From Rhodospirillales bacterium (GTDB taxonomy: Bacteria; Pseudomonadota; Alphaproteobacteria; Acetobacterales; Acetobacteraceae), in NCBI GenBank assembly GCA_025362815.1, contig JANYFG010000040.1, forward strand, positions 1 through 48,907: a DNA stretch of 48,907 nucleotides, written 5' to 3'. The translations under genes and the position numbers were made by a program. Of this stretch, positions 1 to 9,433 are shown piece by piece. Numbering within the stretch: position 1 is the stretch's first letter; every line of letters begins with the position of its first letter. The notes below the pieces were generated by a model. It was not told where the DNA came from. It saw only the letters and a program-made list of their open reading frames with translations, and did not search any database.

Positions 1-1393
1 CAACCTCGAGAAGGCGTTCGAGCAGACCCAGCGCGTCAACGGCACGATCTATGGCCGCGTCAAGGGCGGCTTCACCGTCGATCTCGGCGGCGCGGTCGCC
101 TTCCTGCCCGGCAGCCAGGTGGATATCCGCCCGGTGCGCGACGTGGGCCCGCTGATGGGCACGCCGCAGCCGTTCCAGATCCTCAAGATGGACCGCGCGC
201 GCGGCAACATCGTGGTTTCCCGCCGCGCCGTGCTGGAGGAGACGCGCGCCGAGCAGCGCAGCGAGCTGATCCAGGGCCTCAAGGAAGGCATGATCCTCGA
301 CGGCGTGGTCAAGAACATCACCGATTACGGCGCGTTCGTGGACCTCGGCGGCGTCGATGGCCTGCTGCACGTGACGGACATCGCCTGGCGCCGCATCAAC
401 CACCCGTCCGAAGCCTTGCAGATCGGCATGCCCGTCAAGGTGCAGGTGATCCGCTTCAACTCCGAGACGCAGCGTATCAGCCTGGGCATGAAGCAGCTCG
501 AGGCAGATCCGTGGGAGGGTGTGACCGCGAAATATCCGCCTGGTGCGAAGTATTCCGGTCGCGTCACCAACATCACCGACTACGGCGCCTTCGTGGAGCT
601 GGAGCCGGGCGTGGAAGGTCTCGTGCATGTCAGCGAGATGTCGTGGACCAAGAAGAACGTCCATCCGGGCAAGATCGTCGCCACCAGCCAGGAGGTCGAG
701 GTTCTTGTGCTCGACGTCGACAGCTCGAAGCGCCGCATCTCGCTGGGCCTGAAGCAGGTTCAGCAGAACCCGTGGGAAGAGTTCATCGAGGCGCATCCGG
801 TCGGCAGCGTGGTCGAGGGCGAAATCCGCAACATCACGGAATTCGGCCTGTTCATCGGCATCGGCGCGGACATCGACGGCATGGTTCACATGTCCGACCT
901 GTCGTGGGACGAGGCCGGCGAGCTGGCGATGGCGAAGTTCGACAAGGGCAACATCATCAAGGCGAAGGTGCTCGACGTCGATGTGGAGAAGGAGCGCATC
1001 TCGCTCGGTGTGAAGCAGCTGCATGACGATCCGGCCGCCAGCGTTCTGGACCGCGTCCACAAGGGCGACATCGTCACCTGCGTGGTGACGGCGGTGCAGA
1101 CCAACGGCATCGAGGTGAAGGTGGACGACGTTCTTACCGGCTTCATCCGCCGCGCCGAGCTTTCGCGTGACAAGGGCGAGCAGCGTCCGGATCGTTTCTC
1201 GGTTGGCGAGAAGGTCGATGCCCGCATCGTGGCGGTGGATCGGGCGTCTCGGAAGCTTTCCTTGACCATCAAGGGCAAGGAAATCGAGGAAGACAAGATC
1301 GCGATCGCCGAGTTCGGCACGTCCGACAGCGGCGCGTCGCTGGGCGATATCCTGGGGGCCGCGATCCGTCGCCGGAACCAGCAGGACAGCTGA
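1..1393 (+). CDS. rpsA: 30S ribosomal protein S1, 5' end missing
   Basis: Ribosomal protein S1 binds mRNA on the small subunit and helps initiation on weakly structured or leaderless messages. The reading frame is open from base 2, so the gene begins upstream of the window; 463 residues remain of a usual 550-570. Five S1/OB-fold RNA-binding repeats are visible. The first starts near GTIYGRVKGGFTVDLGG, and two central repeats carry the hallmark NITDYGAFV. The last repeat (about residues 355-430) is more divergent, as is usual for S1. The TGA stop at 1391-1393 is followed by a strong hairpin terminator. ihfB lies downstream, the order common in proteobacteria. The internal GTG at 119 is not a real start, because conserved S1 sequence continues upstream of it. 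Confidence 0.97.
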   Translation, partial: NLEKAFEQTQRVNGTIYGRVKGGFTVDLGGAVAFLPGSQVDIRPVRDVGPLMGTPQPFQILKMDRARGNIVVSRRAVLEETRAEQRSELIQGLKEGMILDGVVKNITDYGAFVDLGGVDGLLHVTDIAWRRINHPSEALQIGMPVKVQVIRFNSETQRISLGMKQLEADPWEGVTAKYPPGAKYSGRVTNITDYGAFVELEPGVEGLVHVSEMSWTKKNVHPGKIVATSQEVEVLVLDVDSSKRRISLGLKQVQQNPWEEFIEAHPVGSVVEGEIRNITEFGLFIGIGADIDGMVHMSDLSWDEAGELAMAKFDKGNIIKAKVLDVDVEKERISLGVKQLHDDPAASVLDRVHKGDIVTCVVTAVQTNGIEVKVDDVLTGFIRRAELSRDKGEQRPDRFSVGEKVDARIVAVDRASRKLSLTIKGKEIEEDKIAIAEFGTSDSGASLGDILGAAIRRRNQQDS

Positions 1394-1440
1394 TCGATCG
1401 GCCACCCCGGGCCGCAAGGTTCGGGATCGTCCGTAAAGCA

Positions 1441-1475
1441 ACAGGCGGCGCCCCCATGGCGCCGCCTGTTTCATT
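1441..1475 (+). terminator. Rho-independent terminator of rpsA
   Basis: A perfect 12-bp inverted repeat (1441-1452 with 1458-1469) closes a five-base CCCAT loop. The stem is GC-rich and is followed by a short T-rich stretch (TTCATT). It lies 48 bp after the rpsA stop and about 100 bp before ihfB, so ihfB probably has its own promoter in 1476-1573. A TTGACG hexamer at 1515-1520 could be a -35 element, but I see no convincing -10 element at the right distance. Confidence 0.85.
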
Positions 1476-1573
1476 GAGGGCGACTGAAAACCCTGCGGTA
1501 TCAAGGGGTTGCTATTGACGGCGGGAAAACCCTCTGTCAGCCTCTCGCCGGGCGGCACAAGGGGCGTTGAGGC

Positions 1574-1873
1574 GTGACGAAATCGGAACTGATCGCGGAA
1601 CTGTCGGCGGCCAACCCGCATCTTCTGGCACGCGACGTCGAGACCATCGTTGCGACCATCTTCAATGAGATCAGCGCCGCCCTGTCACGGGGCGAACGCG
1701 TTGAATTGCGCGGCTTCGGCGCCTTCACCATTAAAAAGCGCGATGCCCGCACCGGGCGGAACCCGCGCACCGGTGAGGCGGTTCCTGTTGACGAAAAGGT
1801 CGTGCCGTTCTTCAAGGCAGGCAAGGAACTGCGCGAGCGGGTAAACCGGGGCAAGCCCTCCGCGGTCGCCTGA
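1574..1873 (+). CDS. ihfB: Integration host factor subunit beta
   Basis: IHF beta pairs with IHF alpha to bind and sharply bend specific DNA sites in replication, recombination and transcription. The 99-residue product has the normal length for the HU/IHF family. It shows the N-terminal [10 protein letters not shown] helix, the GFGAF core and the arm signature [13 protein letters not shown] with its intercalating proline. The start is GTG at 1574, preceded by a GAGG ribosome-binding sequence. Position after rpsA and before a LapA-like gene matches the usual proteobacterial order and favours IHF beta over HU. The partner subunit gene is not in this window. Confidence 0.93.
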   Translation: MTKSELIAELSAANPHLLARDVETIVATIFNEISAALSRGERVELRGFGAFTIKKRDARTGRNPRTGEAVPVDEKVVPFFKAGKELRERVNRGKPSAVA

Positions 1874-1895
1874 TCGCGCCACGGAGAGATAACCC

Positions 1896-2273
1896 ATGAT
1901 CCGCGCCATAATCTTCGCGCCGTTGCTGTTCTTGCTGGTGCTGTTCGCGCTGTCCAACCCGCAGCCGGTGCATCTGGGGCTGTGGCCCACCGACACGACG
2001 ATCGATATCCCGTTGTCCATCACCGTGCTGCTGGCCATGGCCGTGTCGTTCGTGCTGGGCGCCTTGTTGCTGTGGCTGTCCGCCGTGGGCGCCCGTCTGC
2101 GTGCGCGACGGGCCGAGCACGCCGTGAAGATGCTGGAGGCGCAGGTCGTTGAACTGAAGGCCCGCGTCAACGCCGCACAAGCCGCACAGAAGACGGGTTC
2201 AACGTTGCAGACCCCCCATCAGATGCAGGCCATCAGCGGCGGCGTGGTGACGGCGCTGCCACGGCCGGCCTGA
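1896..2273 (+). CDS. LapA family (DUF1049) inner-membrane protein
   Basis: This is a 125-residue small membrane protein of the LapA/DUF1049 family, which in E. coli is tied to lipopolysaccharide assembly through LapB. Two hydrophobic helices are visible, at about residues 3-20 and 42-66, around a short loop with the family-typical FALSNPQPV motif. A basic, probably coiled-coil cytoplasmic tail follows (about 68-98). GGAGAGAT upstream of ATG 1896 is a good ribosome-binding site. It lies 22 bp after ihfB and 13 bp before pyrF, so the three are probably co-transcribed. No LapB gene is adjacent here. Confidence 0.8.
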   Translation: MIRAIIFAPLLFLLVLFALSNPQPVHLGLWPTDTTIDIPLSITVLLAMAVSFVLGALLLWLSAVGARLRARRAEHAVKMLEAQVVELKARVNAAQAAQKTGSTLQTPHQMQAISGGVVTALPRPA

Positions 2274-2286
2274 CGGCATCTGACGC

Positions 2287-2994
2287 GTGACCGGGCTCAT
2301 CGCCGCTCTCGACACCACCGATCCGCAGCAGGCGCTGGCCTGGGCGGGCATGGTTGCGCCGCATTGCGGCATGATCAAGCTCGGGCTGGAGTTCTTCCTG
2401 GCCAACGGCATCGAGAGCGCGCGCCTGATGGGTCACCGGCCGGTGTTTCTGGATTTGAAGCTTCACGACATCCCCAACACCGTGGCCGGCGCCGTGCGCG
2501 CCGTTCTGCCGCTTCGCCCGGCGATGCTCACGCTGCATGCGGCGGGCGGGTCTGCGATGATCGCCGCCGCCCGCGCCGCGGCGGACCAGGCGGGCGATGC
2601 ACGGCCTGTTCTGCTGGCCGTCACGGTGCTCACCAGCCTGGATGCCGAGGCGCTGCACGCCACCGGCGTGGCCGGCGGCCCACGTCAGCAGGTGATGCGG
2701 CTGGCACGCTTAGCGCTCGATGCCGGCGCCGATGGCTTGGTTTGCAGCGCGCATGAGGTGGCGATGCTGCGTGCCGCAATCGGCCCAGCCCCCGTTCTCG
2801 TGGTTCCCGGCATCCGCCCCGTCGGCAGCGCGCAGGGCGACCAGGCGCGCACCATGACACCCACCGAGGCGGCACAGGCGGGGGCGGACTGGCTGGTGGT
2901 GGGCCGCCCCCTCACCACCGCCCCGGACCCCGCCGCCGCCGCCGCCGCCATCGCTGCCGAACTGGCCGAACTGGCCGCCCAAGTGGTCGCATGA
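2287..2994 (+). CDS. pyrF: Orotidine 5'-phosphate decarboxylase
   Basis: PyrF decarboxylates OMP to UMP, the last step of de novo pyrimidine synthesis, in the cytoplasm. The 235-residue TIM barrel has the family's usual length. The catalytic Asp-Lys-Asp array is visible in [13 protein letters not shown] (about residue 58), and the phosphate-binding end of the barrel in VVPGIRP and [10 protein letters not shown]. The start is GTG at 2287. A run of GCC codons near the 3' end encodes a poly-alanine stretch (about residues 215-222). It overlaps trpF by four bases (ATGA at 2991-2994), so translation of the two is probably coupled. Confidence 0.95.
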   Translation: MTGLIAALDTTDPQQALAWAGMVAPHCGMIKLGLEFFLANGIESARLMGHRPVFLDLKLHDIPNTVAGAVRAVLPLRPAMLTLHAAGGSAMIAAARAAADQAGDARPVLLAVTVLTSLDAEALHATGVAGGPRQQVMRLARLALDAGADGLVCSAHEVAMLRAAIGPAPVLVVPGIRPVGSAQGDQARTMTPTEAAQAGADWLVVGRPLTTAPDPAAAAAAIAAELAELAAQVVA

Positions 2995-3641
2995 CCCGCA
3001 TCAAGATCTGCGGCCTGAACGACGCGGCGGGCTTCGATGCAGCCGTGGATTGCGGCGCCGATTACGTCGCCTTCAACTTCTTCGCCAAATCGCCCCGCTT
3101 CGTGACGCCTCCACAGGCCGCCGCCCTGTCCGCGCGAAGGCCGGGCGGCCCCTCACGCGTGGCACTTCTCGTTGAACCAGATGACGCGCTGGTGGACAGC
3201 GTTATCTTGGCGCTCAGGCCCGATATCCTGCAGCTTTATGCCACGGCTGACCGCGTGGCGGAGATCCAGGCCAGGACCGGCATCGCCGTCTGGCGCGCCG
3301 TGGGCGTGGCCACCGCCGCCGATCTGCCCATCTCCGCCAACGGTGCCACCGCACTTCTCATCGAGGCCAAACCACCCAAGGACGCCACCCGGCCCGGCGG
3401 CAACGCCACCGCGTTCGACTGGGACGTGCTGCGCGGATGGAAGCCTGAGTTCGACTGGTTGCTGGCCGGCGGGCTCACCCCAGACAACGTCGCCGCCGCC
3501 ATACGCGTCACCGGCGCCCCTGCAGTGGACGTGGCGTCCGGCGTTGAATCCGCGGCGGGCGTGAAGGACCCGGACCGCATACGCGCCTTTATCCAGGCCG
3601 CGCGCGGCCGCGCTTTTGTTCAGGCCGCGCGCGGCCTTTGA
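2991..3641 (+). CDS. trpF: Phosphoribosylanthranilate isomerase
   Basis: TrpF isomerises N-(5'-phosphoribosyl)anthranilate in tryptophan synthesis. The 216-residue product has the expected TIM barrel, with the N-terminal KICGL motif holding the catalytic cysteine, VAFNFF in the second strand, and the catalytic-aspartate and phosphate-binding segments [13 protein letters not shown] and VDVASGVES near the C-terminus. The last 16 residues are odd: a 27-bp duplication adds a second copy of the AARGRAFVQ-type tail, so the protein runs slightly past the normal end. In many relatives trpB and trpA follow; here a GNAT gene follows instead. Confidence 0.94.
   Translation: MTRIKICGLNDAAGFDAAVDCGADYVAFNFFAKSPRFVTPPQAAALSARRPGGPSRVALLVEPDDALVDSVILALRPDILQLYATADRVAEIQARTGIAVWRAVGVATAADLPISANGATALLIEAKPPKDATRPGGNATAFDWDVLRGWKPEFDWLLAGGLTPDNVAAAIRVTGAPAVDVASGVESAAGVKDPDRIRAFIQAARGRAFVQAARGL
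3594..3636 (+). repeat. Duplicated palindrome in the trpF 3' end
   Basis: CAGGCCGCGCGCGGCC occurs at 3594-3609 and again at 3621-3636, a 27-bp period that keeps the reading frame. Each copy contains the perfect 14-bp palindrome GGCCGCGCGCGGCC. The first is followed by GCTTTT and the second by TTTG, so each could fold into a small hairpin in the mRNA. The second sits at the trpF stop, right where the next gene starts. Confidence 0.8.
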
Positions 3642-4159
3642 TCATCGCGCCCGCGACCGCGGCGGATGCGCGCGCCATCGGCATCGTGCATGTGCTGGCC
3701 TGGCACGAAACCTATCGCGGCATCGTGCCGGACGACGTTCTGGCCAGCCTCAACCCCGCGGCGCGGGCGGAACGCTGGCACCGCGTCATCACCACCGAGG
3801 GCGGCGTGTTCGTTCTCCGCGACGGCGCCCGTCTGCTTGGATTCGCCGCAGCCGGCCCCAATCGTGACGACGCCCTGCCGCAGCAAGGCGAGATCTACAC
3901 GCTTTATCTGCTCGGCGAAGCGCAACGACACGGCCACGGCCGCCGCCTGATGGCCGCCATGGCCGGGAACCTGCGCGACCGAGAGATCACCAGCGCCGCC
4001 CTTTGGGTGGCCAGCGCGAACACGGCGGCATGCCGCTTCTACGACCATCTCGGCGGCACCGTGATCGGCGCGCGCACCGAACAACGCGGCACGTGGACGC
4101 TGCCCTGCGTGGCCTATGGGTGGGACGATCTGGCGGGGCTGCTACGGTTTTCGGCATGA
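3638..4159 (+). CDS. GNAT family N-acetyltransferase
   Basis: This is a single-domain acetyl-CoA-dependent N-acetyltransferase of 173 residues; the substrate cannot be told. GNAT motif A is visible as YLLGEAQRHGHGRRLM (about residues 88-103), with the Q-x-x-G-x-G acetyl-CoA pyrophosphate loop. Motif B (NTAACRFYDHLGG, about 127-139) carries the usual FY pair. The best start is TTG at 3638, which overlaps the trpF TGA as TTGA and keeps the N-terminal ATAADARAIGIVHVLAW strand intact; no ATG upstream of the domain is available. It is probably co-transcribed with trpF and overlaps the next gene by four bases. Confidence 0.82.
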   Translation: MIIAPATAADARAIGIVHVLAWHETYRGIVPDDVLASLNPAARAERWHRVITTEGGVFVLRDGARLLGFAAAGPNRDDALPQQGEIYTLYLLGEAQRHGHGRRLMAAMAGNLRDREITSAALWVASANTAACRFYDHLGGTVIGARTEQRGTWTLPCVAYGWDDLAGLLRFSA

Positions 4160-5049
4160 AGCCGGCCCTTCGTTTGCAGTTGCTGTTCGCGGTGGTTTGC
4201 GTGGTCTGGGGCAGCACCTGGATCGCCATGAAAACCGGCACGGCCGTGGTACCGCCGGCGCTGTTCGCGGGCACGCGCTGGATCGTTGCCGGCTGCATCC
4301 TGCTTTCCATCGTGCGGCTGCGGGAGGGCCGGCTTCGGCTGCCCTGGCAGCTTGGCCAGCGTGTTCTCGTCGTGGCGCTGCTGCTGATCACCAGCAACCA
4401 GATTCTGATGCTCTATGCGCTGCGCTATGTCGGCAGCGGGCTTGGCGCCGTCATCAACTGCGCGCTGACACCGCTCACCCTGCTGGGCTTTGCCGTGGCG
4501 ATGCGTCAGGAGCGGGTGACGAAGCGGCTGATCCTGGCGATGGCGCTGGGTGTGATCGGCATCTTCACGCTGTTTGGCCCCGCGGCCCTGGTGGGGCGGC
4601 TGGACGGCCTGGTGTTGCTTGGCGCGCTCGGCATCGTGCTCGGCACGCTCACCTATTCACTGGGCTCCGTGCTGGCACGCCCGCTGCTGCGCACGATGTC
4701 TCCCCTCATGCTCGCGGGCTTCATCAACATCGTGGGGGGCGTCATGCTCCTGGCCGGCTCGATCGCGTTCGAGCCGGGGGCGGTGGCGGCGCTGGATCTG
4801 CGTTGGGGCTGGGCAGCCTGGGGGTCGTGGCTGTTCCTGGTCGGCCCCGCCGCCATCGGCGCGTCGACCATGTTCCTGGTGCTGGTGCGCGACTGGGGCG
4901 CCACCAAGGCAGGCAGCTACGCCTTCATCTCACCGATCATCGCCGTTCTGCTCGGCCTTGCCATCAACGGCGAGCCGTTGCATCCCGTCGATGCCGTGGG
5001 CATGGCGCTCATGCTGGGCGGCGCCTGGGTGGCCTTGCGAAAGGGCTGA
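4156..5049 (+). CDS. EamA/DMT family permease
   Basis: This is a drug/metabolite-transporter superfamily permease of 297 residues with about ten hydrophobic helices in two EamA repeats. The first repeat opens with VVCVVWGSTWIAMK (about residues 11-24), a hallmark of the family. The start is ATG 4156, overlapping the GNAT stop as ATGA; an in-frame extension upstream would only read through the GNAT gene in another frame. Substrate is unknown; relatives export amino acids or metabolites. The stop lies 9 bp from the convergent acs stop, with no clear hairpin between them. Confidence 0.88.
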   Translation: MKPALRLQLLFAVVCVVWGSTWIAMKTGTAVVPPALFAGTRWIVAGCILLSIVRLREGRLRLPWQLGQRVLVVALLLITSNQILMLYALRYVGSGLGAVINCALTPLTLLGFAVAMRQERVTKRLILAMALGVIGIFTLFGPAALVGRLDGLVLLGALGIVLGTLTYSLGSVLARPLLRTMSPLMLAGFINIVGGVMLLAGSIAFEPGAVAALDLRWGWAAWGSWLFLVGPAAIGASTMFLVLVRDWGATKAGSYAFISPIIAVLLGLAINGEPLHPVDAVGMALMLGGAWVALRKG

Positions 5050-5058
5050 CCGCCCACG

Positions 5059-6990
<1,932 letters not shown>

Positions 6991-7003
6991 TATTTTTTGG
7001 CTC

Positions 7004-7015
7004 CCTGAATTCAGG
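7004..7015. promoter_or_regulatory. 12-bp palindrome upstream of acs
   Basis: CCTGAATTCAGG is a perfect inverted repeat ending 14 bases upstream of the acs ATG; on the coding strand it merges into the ribosome-binding site. It could be an operator or an RNA element that controls ribosome access. The function is inferred from symmetry and position only. Confidence 0.35.
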
Positions 7016-7071
7016 TCCAGACCCACGGGCAGCCGCCGGTCCGTTCCCTCCGCGAGCGCATTTGGCGCTTC

Positions 7072-7083
7072 GTTGCATGCAAC
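7072..7083. promoter_or_regulatory. Candidate operator upstream of acs
   Basis: GTTGCATGCAAC is a perfect 12-bp palindrome about 80 bases upstream of the acs start, between acs and the stop of the Rieske gene. Its length, symmetry and distance suit a transcription-factor site. Which regulator would bind is unknown. Confidence 0.4.
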
Positions 7084-7104
7084 ATAGCCGGTCTTGCCCC
7101 GCGC

Positions 7105-7446
7105 CTAAAGCCCGGCCGCCGCGTTCACCACGATGTCACCTTCCACGATCTGGAACGCCACCGCCTCCAGCCGGTCCCCGGCGCATGGCCCCTGCAGGCA
7201 CAGCCCGGTGGCGATGTCGAACTGGGCGCCGTGCATCGAGCACACGACGTGGCGGCCATCGGTGGACAGGAAGCGATTGGGCGCCCCATCCAACGGCACG
7301 CCCAGATGCGGGCAGGCATTGACGTAGATCGTCACCGCCTCGCCCTGGCGCACGGCGAACAGCCCGGTGAACCCGCCCTTGGCGGGGCGATAGCTTTTCG
7401 ACGCGCCATCGGCGATCGCGTCCGCCCGCCCCAGCACACGGTTCAT
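7105..7446 (-). CDS. Small Rieske [2Fe-2S] ferredoxin-like protein
   Basis: This is a 113-residue soluble protein with one Rieske domain, probably an electron carrier or the ferredoxin part of an unidentified enzyme. The cluster ligands are visible as C45-P-H47 and C69-S-M-H72, separated by 21 residues. The second box is CSMHGAQFD and is followed by ATGLCLQGPC, which places a proline and cysteine where Rieske proteins have the third loop. No signal peptide or membrane anchor is seen. The ATG at 7446 overlaps the EVE-gene stop as ATGA, so the two are likely translated together. No oxygenase alpha subunit or reductase lies nearby, so the partner is unknown. Confidence 0.87.
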   Translation of the reverse strand: MNRVLGRADAIADGASKSYRPAKGGFTGLFAVRQGEAVTIYVNACPHLGVPLDGAPNRFLSTDGRHVVCSMHGAQFDIATGLCLQGPCAGDRLEAVAFQIVEGDIVVNAAAGL

Positions 7447-7904
7447 GCGGCGCTTTTCGGCTTCTTGTAGCCACCCAGCTTGCAGATATGGGCCCAGTGC
7501 GCGGCCGAGACCGGCGCCACCGACAGGCGGGAGAACTTCACCAGCGCCAGATCCGCAAGCGCGGGATCGGACTTCACCTCCGCCAGCGTCACGAACCGCG
7601 GCATAGGTGCCACCGCCTTCATGTCCACGCACATCCAGGCTTTGCCCGGGCTGCCATCGGCCAGCTTCTTTGGCGGATCGGCGGAGGGATCGGGGTAGGC
7701 CTCGCGCACCACCTCCACCACGCCCACGATCTCCTTGCCGATGTTGGAGTGGTAGAAGAACGCCAGATCGCCCTTTTTCATCGCCTCCAGGTTGGCGCGC
7801 GCCATGTGGTTGCGCACCCCTGTCCAGGGCTCCACCCCGTTTTCCACCTGCTGGTCCCAGCCGAAGACGTCGGGCTCCGATTTCACAAGCCAGTAGGCGG
7901 GCAT
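7443..7904 (-). CDS. EVE domain-containing protein
   Basis: This is a 153-residue EVE-domain protein of the thymocyte nuclear protein 1 type. The fold belongs to the PUA/YTH-like group and is thought to recognise modified bases. Family features are visible: the N-terminal AYWLVKSEPDVFGWDQ, then WTGVRNHMARANLEAMKKGD and LAFFYHSNIGKEIVGV, and the C-terminal FSRLSVAPVSAAHWAHIC. The length is normal for bacterial members. The start is ATG 7904, 76 bp from the divergent ccmC start. It overlaps the downstream Rieske gene by four bases. The physiological substrate is not known. Confidence 0.9.
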   Translation of the reverse strand: MPAYWLVKSEPDVFGWDQQVENGVEPWTGVRNHMARANLEAMKKGDLAFFYHSNIGKEIVGVVEVVREAYPDPSADPPKKLADGSPGKAWMCVDMKAVAPMPRFVTLAEVKSDPALADLALVKFSRLSVAPVSAAHWAHICKLGGYKKPKSAA

Positions 7905-7980
7905 CCGTGTGTCCTTGTGTGAGGTGAAGAAAGATTAGAGGATCGGGGGAAAGCTTCAAAGATTGTGGCACCAAGCCTAT

Positions 7981-8772
7981 ATGACCAGTGTGAACACAGC
8001 CCCTTCTCCCACCGCCCCTCTGCCCGACAGCGTGACAGGCCGAAACCTGCACCGCTTCGCCAATCCAGGCCGCTTTCTGCGGCTCTCGGGCCGGGTGTTG
8101 CCGTATGTGGCGACCATTGGCGTGGCCCTTACCGCCCTGGGGATGATCTGGGGCCTGACCTTGTCGCCGGCGGACTGGCAGCAGGGGGACGCAGTGCGGA
8201 TCATGTATGTGCATGTGCCCGCCGCCTGGCTGGCGTCGTCCGGCTACGCGATGCTGGCGGCGGCCTCGCTGGCCTCCTTGGTGTGGCGTCACCCGCTGGC
8301 CGATCTCGCCGCCGCTGAGATCGCCCCGGTGGGTGCCGCCTTCACCGCGTTGTGCCTGGCCACCGGCAGCCTGTGGGGCAAGCCCATGTGGGGCGCCTGG
8401 TGGGTGTGGGACGCCCGGATGACCTCCGTGCTCGTGCTGTTCTTTCTCTATTGCGGCCATATCGCCCTGGTGCGTGCGTTCGACGATCCTCAGCGCGGCT
8501 ATCGTGCCGGCGCGATTCTGGCTCTCGTGGGCGTGGTCAATCTGCCGATCATCAAATACTCGGTGAACTGGTGGAACACCCTGCACCAGCCCGCCAGCAT
8601 CACGCTCACCGGCGCTCCCTCCATGGCGCCGGCCATGCTGTGGCCGCTGCTGCTCTGCGCGCTCGGAGGGATGTTCGGGTTCGCCGCCATCGTGACCGCC
8701 CGCACCCGTGCCGCCGTGATGGAACGCCGCATCCGGGCGCTCACCTTGGCGCAGGTTCGGGCTGAGGCATGA
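7981..8772 (+). CDS. ccmC: Heme exporter protein CcmC
   Basis: CcmC is an inner-membrane protein that presents heme to CcmE in System I cytochrome c maturation. The 263-residue product has about six hydrophobic helices and the tryptophan-rich WWD segment MWGAWWVWDARMTS (about residues 140-153), flanked by histidines that ligate heme in homologues (VHVPAAW near residue 78 and NTLHQPAS near 200). I chose ATG 7981; a TTG at 7963 would add six residues, and neither has a strong ribosome-binding site. It is the first gene of a tightly overlapping operon. ccmA and ccmB, usually just upstream, are absent here. Confidence 0.95.
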   Translation: MTSVNTAPSPTAPLPDSVTGRNLHRFANPGRFLRLSGRVLPYVATIGVALTALGMIWGLTLSPADWQQGDAVRIMYVHVPAAWLASSGYAMLAAASLASLVWRHPLADLAAAEIAPVGAAFTALCLATGSLWGKPMWGAWWVWDARMTSVLVLFFLYCGHIALVRAFDDPQRGYRAGAILALVGVVNLPIIKYSVNWWNTLHQPASITLTGAPSMAPAMLWPLLLCALGGMFGFAAIVTARTRAAVMERRIRALTLAQVRAEA

Positions 8773-8909
8773 CGCATCTGCCCTTCATCGTGGCGTCGTA
8801 CGGGCTGACCGTTGTGGTTGTTGTGTGGCTTTGCGCCGATTGCGTGCTGCGCTCCCGCAAAGCCCGCGCCCGGCTGGCTGAGATCGACCCGCGCGAGCAC
8901 CGCAAATGA
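8769..8909 (+). CDS. ccmD: Heme exporter protein CcmD (small subunit)
   Basis: This is a 46-residue single-helix membrane protein. In System I, CcmD stabilises the CcmABC-CcmE complex and helps release holo-CcmE. The sequence has a short N-terminus, one hydrophobic helix (about residues 5-24) and a basic C-terminal tail with RSRKARARL, the typical CcmD pattern. It overlaps ccmC (ATGA at 8769-8772) and ccmE (ATGA at 8906-8909). Position between ccmC and ccmE is the strongest argument, because CcmD sequences are poorly conserved. Confidence 0.88.
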   Translation: MTHLPFIVASYGLTVVVVVWLCADCVLRSRKARARLAEIDPREHRK

Positions 8910-9433
8910 CCCGCAAGAATCGGCGGCTGATCCTTGTTCTCGGCTGCGTTATTGGCCTGGGCTCGGCCACCGTGCTGGTGTTCCAGGCCTTCCGCGCCAC
9001 CGGCGAGCTGTTCATCGTGCCCTCGAAGATCGCCACCAACGCGCCCAAGGCCGACCGCAATTTCCGGCTCGGCGGCATGGTGGAGTCCGGCAGCCTGCAG
9101 CGCTTTCAAGACGCCAATCGCCCCGCCGTGCGGTTTCGCGTGTCGGACGGCGTCGCCAGCGTGAGCGTGGAATATGTCGGCATCCTCCCCGACCTGTTCC
9201 GCGAGGGCCAGGGCGTTGTCACGCTCGGCAAGATGCGCGCGGATGGGAGTTTCGCCGCGCAGGAGGTTCTGGCCAAGCACGATGAGAACTACATGCCCGG
9301 CGACATGGCGGACGAGTTGAAGAAAACCGGCTGGAAGCCGGAGCAGGGTGCGCCCCCGGCGGCGGCCCTTTGGAACGCCGCGAAGGCCAACACGTCCTCG
9401 CTTCAGACCCCACCCGGAAAGGTCGGCGGATGA
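8906..9433 (+). CDS. ccmE: Cytochrome c maturation heme chaperone CcmE
   Basis: CcmE is a membrane-anchored periplasmic heme chaperone that carries heme covalently from CcmC to CcmF. The 175-residue product has one N-terminal anchor helix (about residues 7-27) and an OB-fold domain. The heme-attachment motif is VLAKHDENYMP, with His125 forming the covalent bond and Tyr129 the axial ligand in the family. The C-terminal tail beyond about residue 135 is flexible and alanine/proline-rich. It overlaps ccmD and ccmF by four bases each. Confidence 0.96.
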   Translation: MTRKNRRLILVLGCVIGLGSATVLVFQAFRATGELFIVPSKIATNAPKADRNFRLGGMVESGSLQRFQDANRPAVRFRVSDGVASVSVEYVGILPDLFREGQGVVTLGKMRADGSFAAQEVLAKHDENYMPGDMADELKKTGWKPEQGAPPAAALWNAAKANTSSLQTPPGKVGG

